DNA from: an uncultured Alphaproteobacteria bacterium | GTDB lineage: Bacteria > Pseudomonadota > Alphaproteobacteria > HIMB59 | Assembly (NCBI GenBank): GCA_902557145.1 | Contig: CACDYZ010000009.1 | Coordinates: 1-52,519 of the forward strand | Direction of reading: 5' to 3' | Length of the DNA stretch: 52,519 nucleotides | In this document: positions 23,102-31,603 of the stretch, one piece after another | Numbering within the stretch: the stretch's first letter is position 1 | Layout: every line of letters begins with the position of its first letter | Notes under the pieces: generated by a model | Told to the model about the DNA's origin: nothing | The model's input: the letters and a program-made list of their open reading frames with translations, nothing else | The model's database searches: none | Translations under genes and position numbers: made by a program

Positions 23102-24256
23102 ATGCCTCAAAAAATTAGACTTGGAATGGTGGGTGGCGGTCAAGGAGCCTTCATTGGGGCTGTTCACAGAATTGCTTCAAGAATTGATGATAGATATGAG
23201 CTTTTAGCTGGAGCATTTTCCTCAAATGCGGAAAAAGCTATCGCTTCTGGTCAAGAAATTGGAATTGATGAGGACAGAAATTATAAAAATTTTAATGAGA
23301 TGATTGAGGCTGAGAGTTCTAGAGAAGATAAAATTGAAGCCGTTGCCATCGTTACTCCTAACCATATGCATCACCCTATTGCTATGGCTTTCATGAACAA
23401 AGGATTTAACATTATTTGTGATAAGCCCCTAGCGATGAACCTTAAACAGTGTGAAGAGCTTGTTCAAAGTAAAATAGATAATGATGTATTATTCGCTCTG
23501 ACTCACAATTACACTGGTTACCCAATGATACGCAATGCCAGAGCTTTATGTCATAACGGAGATCTTGGAAAAATTAGAGTTATTCAAGCTGAGTATGCTC
23601 AAGATTGGTTAACAGAAGATCTAGAAAATAAAATAAATGATGGGGGGAACAAACAAGCGTCTTGGAGAACTGACCCCAGTCAATCAGGGGCTGGAGGATG
23701 CATTGGTGATATAGGCACTCATGCTTATAACTTAATTAGATATGTCACTGGTCTTGATACACAAGAGATCTCTGCTGAATTAACATCTTTTGTTCCTGGA
23801 AGAAATTTAGATGATAACGCACAAATTTCTCTTCGTTTTAAAGAGGGCGCTAAAGGAACAATATGGTCTTCTCAAATAGCACCAGGAAATGAAAATCATT
23901 TGCAAATTAGAATTTATGGTGAAAAAGCAGGACTTGAATGGTGTCAGGAAGATCCTAACTATCTTTACTTTACAAAATATGGGGAACCTAAACAAAAAAT
24001 TACAAGAGGTGGAGCAGGTGCGCTCAATGTATCTAATGAAGTAACTCGTATTCCTCCTGGACATCCTGAAGGATATTTAGAGGGATTTGCTAATATCTAT
24101 ACAGATGTTGCGAACGCATTAATAGATAAGAAAAATGGTACATTTAACCCCGACAATCATCAATTCCCAAGCGTAGAGGATGGTCTTGAGGGTATTAAAT
24201 TTATAGAAAGATCCATCGCATCAAGCTCGTCAAATTCTAGCTGGGTAAATTTTTAG
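23102..24256 (+). CDS. Gfo/Idh/MocA-family NAD(P)-dependent sugar dehydrogenase
   Basis: The 384-aa protein has an N-terminal Rossmann motif LGMVGGGQGAFIGAVHR, then VTPNHMHHPIA, and CDKPLAMNL, the (E/D)KP motif with the catalytic Lys. GCIGDIGTHAYNLIRYVTG contributes the second catalytic Asp/His. The C-terminal sheet ends with FPSVEDGLEGIKFIE, usual in the family. It probably oxidises a sugar or polyol made available by the adjacent importer. Its stop (24254-24256) directly abuts the opposing stop at 24257. Confidence 0.9.
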   Translation: MPQKIRLGMVGGGQGAFIGAVHRIASRIDDRYELLAGAFSSNAEKAIASGQEIGIDEDRNYKNFNEMIEAESSREDKIEAVAIVTPNHMHHPIAMAFMNKGFNIICDKPLAMNLKQCEELVQSKIDNDVLFALTHNYTGYPMIRNARALCHNGDLGKIRVIQAEYAQDWLTEDLENKINDGGNKQASWRTDPSQSGAGGCIGDIGTHAYNLIRYVTGLDTQEISAELTSFVPGRNLDDNAQISLRFKEGAKGTIWSSQIAPGNENHLQIRIYGEKAGLEWCQEDPNYLYFTKYGEPKQKITRGGAGALNVSNEVTRIPPGHPEGYLEGFANIYTDVANALIDKKNGTFNPDNHQFPSVEDGLEGIKFIERSIASSSSNSSWVNF

Positions 24257-25210
24257 TTAGTTCCAGTTTAATAATTTTCGAGTTGACCAGTAATCTTCTG
24301 TAGACAAAGCAAACGAATCTAAAGATGGAATTTCTAAATCTTTTTTTTTAATACACTTTAAGTTTGTATCAAGCTGAGTGATTGTAGAGGCACCTGTAAG
24401 ACAGATTTTAATAAATGGTAATTGATAGACCCACAAATAAGACAATTCTTCTAAGTTTAAATTAACACTCTTTGCTATAGTGACTAATTCAATTAATTCA
24501 TTTTGATGAAATTTTTTATTAGCATTAGTAAGTCTTCCATTTGAAAAAATTTCTTTCGCTATAATATTAATTTTATTTTCTGAAGCATTTTTTAAAATTG
24601 CTGTGCAAGATTGATCAAAAATATTAATAGTTGTTTGAAGAAAAGTGAATAATTTAGTCTTTTCATTAATTTTCAAAAATTTTTCTATTGTTATTTCCTG
24701 ATCTGGTCCACTAGTAGAAATTCCTATCTCAATTCCTTTTTTTTTCATCTCCTCAAGTTCTTTTAATACTGTAGGGTCGTCTAAAACAGGACTGTCATTT
24801 GTTACAGAATGAATTTGATATAGATCTATACTTTTTCCCAAGTTTAATCTTGTTTCAATCCATTGCTCTTTTAAAAATTTTAAAGAATGGTCTTTTCTTT
24901 CATGGGTTTTAGCATCTACCTCCCAATTAGCTAGATATTCATAGCCCCATTTGGAACCAACAAATCCATCAAACTGCGATTGTTCTCTAATCCAGTTTGA
25001 TAAAAATTGTTCAGACTCTCCGTACACTCTTGCTACATCAAAATATTTTATTCCATTGCTGTAGGCATAGTCTAATACATCATGACAGTGTGTTTGCATA
25101 TTTTCTCTCGTTTTATTGGGTCCAAGATCACCATCGTGACCTATATTAATGTAACCAGGCCTACCTAAAGAGGCCAAGCCTAGCCCGATTTTATTGTCTA
25201 ATTTAAACAA
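24257..25210 (-). CDS. Aldo/keto reductase
   Basis: The 317-aa TIM-barrel oxidoreductase shows the tetrad regions KYFDVARVYGESE (Asp and Tyr), FVGSKWGYEY (Lys) and DLYQIHSVTND (His). NADPH-binding residues are expected in the C-terminal part (CLTGASTITQLDTNLKC). The substrate is probably a sugar or aldehyde. It is the last gene of a minus-strand operon and overlaps the HAD gene by 8 nt. Confidence 0.88.
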   Translation of the reverse strand: MFKLDNKIGLGLASLGRPGYINIGHDGDLGPNKTRENMQTHCHDVLDYAYSNGIKYFDVARVYGESEQFLSNWIREQSQFDGFVGSKWGYEYLANWEVDAKTHERKDHSLKFLKEQWIETRLNLGKSIDLYQIHSVTNDSPVLDDPTVLKELEEMKKKGIEIGISTSGPDQEITIEKFLKINEKTKLFTFLQTTINIFDQSCTAILKNASENKINIIAKEIFSNGRLTNANKKFHQNELIELVTIAKSVNLNLEELSYLWVYQLPFIKICLTGASTITQLDTNLKCIKKKDLEIPSLDSFALSTEDYWSTRKLLNWN

Positions 25211-25808
25211 ATAAATATTTACTGATTTCTGATTTTATTAAAGATGGATCTGTTAAATGAATTGTTTGAAAACCTAATTCTTTTGCAGCTTCGATATTTT
25301 CTTCACGATCATCTATAAAAAGAGTTTCAGAACTGACTAAATCAAACCTTGTAATAGCTAGTTCATATATTTTTGGGTCAGGCTTTACTAAGAATTCTCT
25401 TCCAGAAATAATTTTACCATCAAATTCTTTTAAAAAAGGGTATTGATCTTCCATACCTTCATAAGTTTCATCTGACCAATTAGACAATACATAACATGGG
25501 TGCCCCAGAGATTTAATCTTTTTAAATATATCAATAGAATCTTGGTAGGAACCATTAACCATATTTCTATGATTTGGATAATAGAGTTTTATTTCTCTCT
25601 CATAGTCAGGAAACTTTTGAACAGCCTCAGAAACGGCAATATCTATTTTAACGCCAGCATCACACCTTGTATCAAGATGAGGAAATGCTATTTCATTTAT
25701 GAAATAATTAAATTTATTATCATCAAGTATTATTTTTTTAAACACATGGTGGGGGCTCCAGTCAAAAAAAACATTACCCAAGTCAAATAAAAATTTATTT
25801 ACTTTCAT
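25203..25808 (-). CDS. HAD-family phosphatase (YihX-like)
   Basis: Read from ATG 25808 (201 aa), because the upstream in-frame start is a TTG inside the xylA stop region. HAD motif I is FLFDLGNVFFDW, motif II VLSNWSDET (Ser/Thr region), motif III KPDPKIYELA with Lys, motif IV FIDDREENIEAAKELG. Members dephosphorylate sugar phosphates such as glucose-1-phosphate, consistent with neighbouring xylose isomerase and aldo/keto reductase. Confidence 0.88.
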   Translation of the reverse strand: MKVNKFLFDLGNVFFDWSPHHVFKKIILDDNKFNYFINEIAFPHLDTRCDAGVKIDIAVSEAVQKFPDYEREIKLYYPNHRNMVNGSYQDSIDIFKKIKSLGHPCYVLSNWSDETYEGMEDQYPFLKEFDGKIISGREFLVKPDPKIYELAITRFDLVSSETLFIDDREENIEAAKELGFQTIHLTDPSLIKSEISKYLFV

Positions 25809-25812
25809 AGTT

Positions 25813-27120
25813 TTACTCAACAAATGAGTTGATTAGATTTTCAAGATATTCTTGTCTACCAGATTTAGGATTTGGATTAATATTTTCCTTAATGACTTTA
25901 TTATGAATATCCTCTAATGATAATTTATTCATCAGTTCAGAATTTTCATTCCAAGACTCATATCTTTGTTTTAAAAAAGTTTCATAGCTTCCATCGTTTA
26001 TCATTTTTTCAACAGCAATAAGTGTTCTAGCACATGTATCCATGGAGCCAATGTGAGCATAAAAAAGATCCTCTGGGTCAATGGATTGTCTTCTAATCTT
26101 AGCGTCCATGTTAAGTCCCCCTGTTGAAAAACCCCCGTACTTAAAAATGTAATAAAAAGGCAATACAAGTTCTTCAACATTGTTTGGGAATTGATCAGTA
26201 TCCCATCCAACTAAATAATCACCTCTATTAATGTCAACACTCCCAAGAATATTATTGGAAAGAGCGTAGGCTATCTCATGTTCAAAAGAGTGTTTAGCCA
26301 AAATAGCGTGATTTTGCTCAATATTTAGTTTGAATTCTTTCTCGAGACCGTATTTTTGGAGAAATGCAAAAACATTTGCAGAGTCAAAATCATACTGGTG
26401 TTTAGTTGGTTCATGAGGTTTAGGTTCAATCAAAAGTAAACCTTTGAAACCAATTTTATGCTTATGTTCAGCTACCATATTCAAAAATCTACCTAGCTGG
26501 TCATATTCTTGTTTCATATTCGTATTGAGAATTGTTTCATAACCCTCTCTACCTCCCCACAAAACATAGTTTTGGCCCCCAAGAAATTGAGTATTTTCTA
26601 AACACATCTTCACTTGAGCAGCAGCATATTGAAAAACTTCAGGATCAGGATTAGTGGCAGCTCCTGACATATACCTTCGATGACTAAAAAGATTAGCAGT
26701 TCCCCAAAGAAGTTTAACCTTACTAGTTTCTAATTTTTTTGAAATTTCATCAACTATGGTTTTTTGTAACTTCTCTGTTTCTGAAAAATTATCTCCTTCA
26801 GGAGCTACGTCGACATCGTGAAAACAAAAAAAAGGGATTCCTAATTTTTCAAAAAAACTAAAAGCATTATTTAGTTTATCTTTTGCTTGCTCTAATTTAT
26901 CCCCGGACTCCATCCATGGACGAAGAAAAGTCTGGCCTCCAAAAGGATCTCCTCCCGGCCAGTTAAATGTATGCCAGTAACATACTGCCATACGTAGATG
27001 TTCTTCGAGTGTTTTTCCTAAAATTTTTCTATCTGATTGATAATATTTAAACGCGAGAGGGTTTTTTGAGTCTTTACCTTCAAATTTAATCGATGGAATA
27101 TCTTTAAAATAGTCAGACAT
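25813..27120 (-). CDS. xylA: Xylose isomerase
   Basis: The 435-aa enzyme interconverts D-xylose and D-xylulose. Signatures are [11 protein letters not shown] (catalytic His with Asp), [18 protein letters not shown] (metal-ligand Glu and Lys), [17 protein letters not shown] (metal Glu and His) and [20 protein letters not shown] (metal Asp). Length matches the longer class II enzymes of about 440 aa. No xylulose kinase or xylose transporter is adjacent. Instead it lies inside the amidohydrolase operon, 3 nt after the lactonase-like gene, which is unusual. Confidence 0.94.
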   Translation of the reverse strand: MSDYFKDIPSIKFEGKDSKNPLAFKYYQSDRKILGKTLEEHLRMAVCYWHTFNWPGGDPFGGQTFLRPWMESGDKLEQAKDKLNNAFSFFEKLGIPFFCFHDVDVAPEGDNFSETEKLQKTIVDEISKKLETSKVKLLWGTANLFSHRRYMSGAATNPDPEVFQYAAAQVKMCLENTQFLGGQNYVLWGGREGYETILNTNMKQEYDQLGRFLNMVAEHKHKIGFKGLLLIEPKPHEPTKHQYDFDSANVFAFLQKYGLEKEFKLNIEQNHAILAKHSFEHEIAYALSNNILGSVDINRGDYLVGWDTDQFPNNVEELVLPFYYIFKYGGFSTGGLNMDAKIRRQSIDPEDLFYAHIGSMDTCARTLIAVEKMINDGSYETFLKQRYESWNENSELMNKLSLEDIHNKVIKENINPNPKSGRQEYLENLINSFVE

Positions 27121-27123
27121 TAA

Positions 27124-28065
27124 TTAATCATAATAAAACATTGGAGCTTTTTTAAACTCTTGCCAAGCATGAGGATCATGACCTGTAACAATCAAGGCAT
27201 CTTTTTCTTTTGCAACCTTTTTTAATTTTTTAACAGAATTTACAACATCTACAGCTGAACAAACTAGACCAGGAAGCGTTAAGTTATTCCAATGATCCAT
27301 TGTGTATGCAGCATCAATAGTTAAAAGAACGTATCCGGAATTAGTTAAATTAACCAAGAAGGATTGATGTCCTGGTGCGTGTCCAGGTGTAAAAATTAGT
27401 ATTATCGATCCATCTCCATATAAATCGTAAAAATCATCATTTTTATCTCTTAGAAATTTCCAGTTTATTCCTGGCTTATCAAAATCTTTTCTAATATAGG
27501 CCGGTTTTGAAAACCAGTCAGGATTGAAAGCATAATCATATTCCTTTTGCTGAACTATGTGTGTTGCGTTTGGAAACCTTCCAACACCACCTGAATGATC
27601 GAGGTGAAGATGAGAATGCAGGACATACCTAATGCCTGCTGGGTTTACACCAATAGAGTTTAGTTGATCAATACAGTTTTCGCTTTTTCCCATGATTGGG
27701 TCATAAGCTGCAACTACTGAGCCCCAGTGAGCATGCTTATCCTCACTTACTTCTTTTGCATTTCCACCGTCAATAACAACATCACCTTTTGGGTGCCTAA
27801 TTAAAAACCATGGCACTGGAATTTCGAAGTCCTCGTTTGATTGGTTCATTTTAATATATTTCATTTTTGTTTTTAAAACGCCAGTTTGAAACATATATAG
27901 CTTTATATCAGAAGAGGCTTGAGAGTTAGTTAGATGTCGATGTTCTTGTTTGGATTTTTCTATAGCATCTTTAATAGAATATTCATCTTTTTTTAGGTCA
28001 GTTTTTTTGTTAGCAATGATTTTATCAAATTGATCTAAATCAGATTTCTTATAACTTTCACTCAT
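27124..28065 (-). CDS. Metallo-beta-lactamase-fold hydrolase (N-acyl homoserine lactonase / AttM-like)
   Basis: The 313-aa protein has the metal motif HSHLHLDHSGG (HxHxDH, about 150-160), FTPGHAPGHQS, TIDAAYTMDHW and VTGHDPHAW. PWFLIRHPKGDVVIDGGN is typical of the AHL-lactonase/AttM-AiiB group. An N-terminal extension of about 55 polar residues precedes the fold. In this operon it may open a lactone or hydrolyse an amide/ester intermediate rather than quench quorum signals. Confidence 0.85.
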   Translation of the reverse strand: MSESYKKSDLDQFDKIIANKKTDLKKDEYSIKDAIEKSKQEHRHLTNSQASSDIKLYMFQTGVLKTKMKYIKMNQSNEDFEIPVPWFLIRHPKGDVVIDGGNAKEVSEDKHAHWGSVVAAYDPIMGKSENCIDQLNSIGVNPAGIRYVLHSHLHLDHSGGVGRFPNATHIVQQKEYDYAFNPDWFSKPAYIRKDFDKPGINWKFLRDKNDDFYDLYGDGSIILIFTPGHAPGHQSFLVNLTNSGYVLLTIDAAYTMDHWNNLTLPGLVCSAVDVVNSVKKLKKVAKEKDALIVTGHDPHAWQEFKKAPMFYYD

Positions 28066-28072
28066 TTTTTAC

Positions 28073-28348
28073 TTATTTAAATTCTATCTCAATAAATTTG
28101 TAAATAAAATCATTGTTATTTAAAACGTTGTGGTTAACTCCTTTTTCTCGAAAGTAAGAGCCGCCTTTAGTTAGTTTTGATATTGTTTCTTGTCCATCAT
28201 GGTTCACAATTTTAAGCTCCCCATCAAGTAAGGGTACTACGACATAGTCATATTCATGGACATGTTGACCAGTCTCATCACCCACTTCAAATGACCATTC
28301 TGTAACACGTGTTTTTTGATTATCAATCATGACATTGGCTTTAGCCAT
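28073..28348 (-). CDS. Single-domain cupin
   Basis: The 91-aa protein has GQHVHEYDYVVVPLLDGELK and later GVNHNVLNN, the two cupin motifs with His metal ligands. Small cupins like this often bind metal or act as accessory isomerases. It is encoded 7 nt before the lactonase-like gene and 4 nt after the small-subunit-like gene. Confidence 0.78.
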   Translation of the reverse strand: MAKANVMIDNQKTRVTEWSFEVGDETGQHVHEYDYVVVPLLDGELKIVNHDGQETISKLTKGGSYFREKGVNHNVLNNNDFIYKFIEIEFK

Positions 28349-28352
28349 GTCT

Positions 28353-28730
28353 TTAAATATTTCTACAAGGTACGCCCTCAGCTTTTTCAGCCTTGAGAGC
28401 TTCAGCAGCTTCGGTTGCTTCTTTAACAGAGTTAAAAACTAGATTAGGAAAGAGCACAAATGGTTTAGCTCTATCAGCACTAAGTTGCCCAACACACCAA
28501 GTTTTATTGGGTTCGATACACATTACCATGTACGTTCCTGGAATTGGTCCATAATGTCGATTATTAAGAGCAAACAAACACTCTGCCATGTCGTTTAGTT
28601 TGTCTACATCTAAATTTTGAAGAGCTTTCTTTTCTAATTCGTTTAAGGGAGTATCTAGCGCACCAAGAGTTTCTTTACCCCATGGTATTTCCTGCATATT
28701 TTCTTTTTTCACTTTACGGTAACGGTCCAT
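28353..28730 (-). CDS. Second DMFase small-subunit-like protein
   Basis: The 125-aa protein is not annotated by any obvious motif. Its C-terminal half (YMVMCIEPNKTWCVGQLSA, RAKPFVLF, FNSVKEATEAAEAL) aligns by spacing with the small subunit encoded upstream (FVTVCLRRHEDYRIGITTG, RGEPVEIL, YSSEEACEHAIFL): Cys, aromatic, Ile/Val-Gly, Arg..Pro, then S-x-x-E-A. I infer a paralogue of the DMFase alpha subunit. It starts 17 nt inside the end of the large-subunit gene, so synthesis is coupled. Confidence 0.6.
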   Translation of the reverse strand: MDRYRKVKKENMQEIPWGKETLGALDTPLNELEKKALQNLDVDKLNDMAECLFALNNRHYGPIPGTYMVMCIEPNKTWCVGQLSADRAKPFVLFPNLVFNSVKEATEAAEALKAEKAEGVPCRNI

Positions 28731-31068
28731 CTTTTAAAAAACCTTTAAGAGTATTTTCCATAATTTTAGAGACGTTATTGTTATAGTTATTATGTGAAAG
28801 ACTTCCGCACCATGCAAGTGAGCCAGGTGCAAACATAGCTCCATTATTTGGTGTTTTGTAATAAATCATATCTGCACGCACCATTGGGTTTTCGTGTCCA
28901 CCGCCATAATAACCTCTTACGGCAAAATGTATCTCTTCATTAACTTGGAGCATCATATTTGAATGATCCTGTGATCTAGCGAGATAATAGGCATTATGTG
29001 GGGTACCAAACTCTAAATCATAACGATCTAGTTCTAATCCTGCTGCACCACCTCCAACAAGACCAAAATCACCAATAACTTCATCAGCTCCAATTCCTTC
29101 AAATATCCAAGAGCACTCAGGTTTGAAACTATCCTCTTCTCGCTTGTAATATGAGGAAACATCAAAACCATATGATGTAAAGGTTAGTCCACATACCTTA
29201 GATGGTATTCTTCCTCTTGCTCTCCACATACCTCCGTATTTACCGTCAAATGCATTATTGTATTCTCCAGGATTAGAGGTCCACGCCCTTGTCCCAGCCT
29301 CACCTTTTCTAACTTCTGTTATGTTTGAATTATCAGGATGGTATTCGCTGATCCAATAAAAACCATCGGAACCTAGGTAAAAACATCTTCCACCCTGCAT
29401 TTGATAAGACTCAAGTGCATCCATATATTTTTCTGATGAGTACTCAGGATGGCTTCCGGTTAACACTACTTTATATCTGTTAAGTAAATTAATTCCTTCG
29501 TGTTCAAGATCTTCGTCTGTTAGTACGTCAAAATCAAAACCTTTTTCTTCAAGCCAGTCCGTCAAATGTAAATCAGCATTCAGCTGCCACAATGATGGTG
29601 AAAGCCAATGTCTATATTTTGGTCTCATATTTAATATAGGTCTCAATCTTGATGATATTGACACACCGTGGCCATCAGAGTGAAGAGAATAAGTTGATAG
29701 TCCATATTCTCTGTGCTCATTTAGATATAAGTCTGCTGGTTCTAAGACTGGCACTTTACCTGCTAATAACTGTGCCACCACCGAGTTAGTTCCAAGGTTG
29801 TCATTTGAGTAAGCCATATAACTATTTGTTGGGAGAAGGAACAATACTTTTGCTGTAGCTGTGCCCTTAGGTGGCTTAACACAAAAAGGAATATAATCTT
29901 CAAATTCAGATTCTTCTCTTCCATCAACTCTGAGTCTTGCAGCATAAACTCCGCTTTTTAAACCTTCTGGAATTTTTAGAGTGAAATCAACATCCCATCT
30001 GGCGTCATCGATATCATCATCATGAAAATGGATTGCTCCATATTCTTCAGGTTTGTGGTGAAATACCATCTCATCTGCTGTCCAATTATGTCCTGTCATA
30101 CCTCTATTAGGCATATTAATAATGAAACCGTGGTGATTATTTGGCGAAGTATCAACAATTTTTGTTGATGAAATACTTTTCCCGATATTTGCGTGAAAAT
30201 CCCAAGCACCTACAACAGTTGATCTTACTGTGGTGTTACACTCATCATAACTTGAGGCTAATGTCTCTATTTCTGCCTTGGTCAGCGCAATATTTGATAG
30301 TCTTGGACGGTCTATTTTTCCATTAAAGCAAAGTGTTTGTTCTGGTAATTCAATTGGATGTAAAACTTCTTTAAAGTGTCCTCCAGATATATGTCGATCA
30401 GATCGATTATGAAGTGTCGAAGCTGCTATTAAAAGTGGAGAGTCATTTGCAGCAGGAACAACAGAGCTAGTCGTTTCAATAATAGCTGAGGTTTCTTCAA
30501 TAGGGTTAAGTATTGCCATTCCCAAACCACCATTCGTTGATGTCACTCTTGGTTCTTGATGAAGTGTAAGTCTTCTGGTTTTAGCGTCAAAAGTAGCAAT
30601 CACTAAATACCAGACTTTTCTTAGAAGTTTTTTTTCAGATGATATTCTAGTTACTTGGGAACCATCTCCTATTTCAACTGATAAACATCCCTGGTCGTCA
30701 ACAAATAAGCCAAATCCTTTTTTATCTTCTTCATTAAATTTTGTAAAAATTCCTTGTCTACCTTTGTCTGGTGTGGTGGGAAAGATATAAGCTTGCATAG
30801 TGAAGCTCTCAATATTTAAATTATCATGTTGGGGTATCACTATATATGACCCACCATGTATTCTTTGATTTTTACCTTGGTAATTACCGTTACAAGATGC
30901 ATCAATTTCTGCCTCTTTGTAACCTGGACCTTCTGGATTAGTATCTCCGTGAATTAATCTTACAAGTTGAACTTCATAGCTATCATTATTTTCAGCATTG
31001 ATATAAAATTTAACTTCCTCACCTGGGTGAGCAGAATATTTATCACTATATCCAGTAATTTTTAACAT
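28714..31068 (-). CDS. N,N-dimethylformamidase-type amidohydrolase, large (beta) subunit
   Basis: The 784-aa protein matches the DMFase beta family. Residues about 60-290 form a concanavalin/LamG-like sheet region (WYLVIATFDAKTRRLTLH). The catalytic part starts near 400. The mononuclear iron ligands known for DMFase (two Tyr and one Glu) most likely correspond to Y417 in PTNSYMAY, Y460 in EYGLSTYSLHSDG and E590 in RKGEAGTRAW. DMFase cleaves dimethylformamide to dimethylamine and formate, but no amine-oxidising genes are here, so another amide may be the natural substrate. The start overlaps the small-subunit stop (TAATG). Confidence 0.86.
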   Translation of the reverse strand: MLKITGYSDKYSAHPGEEVKFYINAENNDSYEVQLVRLIHGDTNPEGPGYKEAEIDASCNGNYQGKNQRIHGGSYIVIPQHDNLNIESFTMQAYIFPTTPDKGRQGIFTKFNEEDKKGFGLFVDDQGCLSVEIGDGSQVTRISSEKKLLRKVWYLVIATFDAKTRRLTLHQEPRVTSTNGGLGMAILNPIEETSAIIETTSSVVPAANDSPLLIAASTLHNRSDRHISGGHFKEVLHPIELPEQTLCFNGKIDRPRLSNIALTKAEIETLASSYDECNTTVRSTVVGAWDFHANIGKSISSTKIVDTSPNNHHGFIINMPNRGMTGHNWTADEMVFHHKPEEYGAIHFHDDDIDDARWDVDFTLKIPEGLKSGVYAARLRVDGREESEFEDYIPFCVKPPKGTATAKVLFLLPTNSYMAYSNDNLGTNSVVAQLLAGKVPVLEPADLYLNEHREYGLSTYSLHSDGHGVSISSRLRPILNMRPKYRHWLSPSLWQLNADLHLTDWLEEKGFDFDVLTDEDLEHEGINLLNRYKVVLTGSHPEYSSEKYMDALESYQMQGGRCFYLGSDGFYWISEYHPDNSNITEVRKGEAGTRAWTSNPGEYNNAFDGKYGGMWRARGRIPSKVCGLTFTSYGFDVSSYYKREEDSFKPECSWIFEGIGADEVIGDFGLVGGGAAGLELDRYDLEFGTPHNAYYLARSQDHSNMMLQVNEEIHFAVRGYYGGGHENPMVRADMIYYKTPNNGAMFAPGSLAWCGSLSHNNYNNNVSKIMENTLKGFLKDGPLP

Positions 31069-31496
31069 TATTCTTCTCCACTATACTCCTCTAGTAATCT
31101 ATTAATTCTTTTTAAAAAAATTGCATGCTCACAAGCTTCTTCAGAAGAATATGAGTCTTCTAAAATTTCGACAGGTTCACCTCTAACACCTGTTGTAATT
31201 CCTATTCTATAATCTTCATGTCTTCTTAAACATACAGTAACAAAACCATTTTCTTTACTACCTCTTCTTAATTTATCAAGTAAAGTCTGAAGATCCTGGC
31301 TGTGTTGAATAACACCATGATCTTTTGTAGCGGCTCTTCCAATTGGGGTCGCACGGTGTTCTTCAATTAATGATTTTAATTTTTGAGGATCACGTAGCAT
31401 TTTAAGAATGTATTTTTTTGTTATGAAGCTATCAGTATGCTTGTGGCCTTTGTTGAGCTGAACATTGGACGGGTGTTTATAACTGTAATCAGACAT
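31068..31496 (-). CDS. N,N-dimethylformamidase-type amidohydrolase, small (alpha) subunit
   Basis: The 142-aa protein directly precedes and is coupled to the large subunit. It shows ATPIGRAATKDHGVIQHSQD, LLDKLRRGSKENG, FVTVCLRRHEDYRIGITTGV and EEACEHAIFLKRI, the pattern of DMFase small subunits (usually about 130 aa). In the known enzyme it joins the large subunit as alpha2beta2. It is the first gene of an eight-gene operon; a candidate operator lies 41 nt upstream. Confidence 0.76.
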   Translation of the reverse strand: MSDYSYKHPSNVQLNKGHKHTDSFITKKYILKMLRDPQKLKSLIEEHRATPIGRAATKDHGVIQHSQDLQTLLDKLRRGSKENGFVTVCLRRHEDYRIGITTGVRGEPVEILEDSYSSEEACEHAIFLKRINRLLEEYSGEE

Positions 31497-31536
31497 CGAA
31501 TTATTTTAAATCTTGTTTCCCCTTCAAGCAGTTTTT

Positions 31537-31555
31537 TGTTTCATTATCTGAAACA
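31537..31555 (-). promoter_or_regulatory. Candidate operator upstream of the amidohydrolase operon
   Basis: TGTTTCA-TTATC-TGAAACA: perfect 7-bp arms and a 5-nt spacer, in the 107-nt gap before the small-subunit gene. The preceding TTTT and both arms recur before the rhodopsin gene (37736-37754). TetR-family-like symmetry; the regulator is unknown. Confidence 0.5.
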
Positions 31556-31603
31556 GAATACGTATAAATGCTATATTTATTCATATATATATGGGTTTTA
31601 TCA

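Noticed and set aside
27124-28065. Quorum-quenching role for the lactonase-like gene
   Set aside because: Family resemblance is clear, but operon context is catabolic and no quorum genes are visible; kept as general hydrolase.
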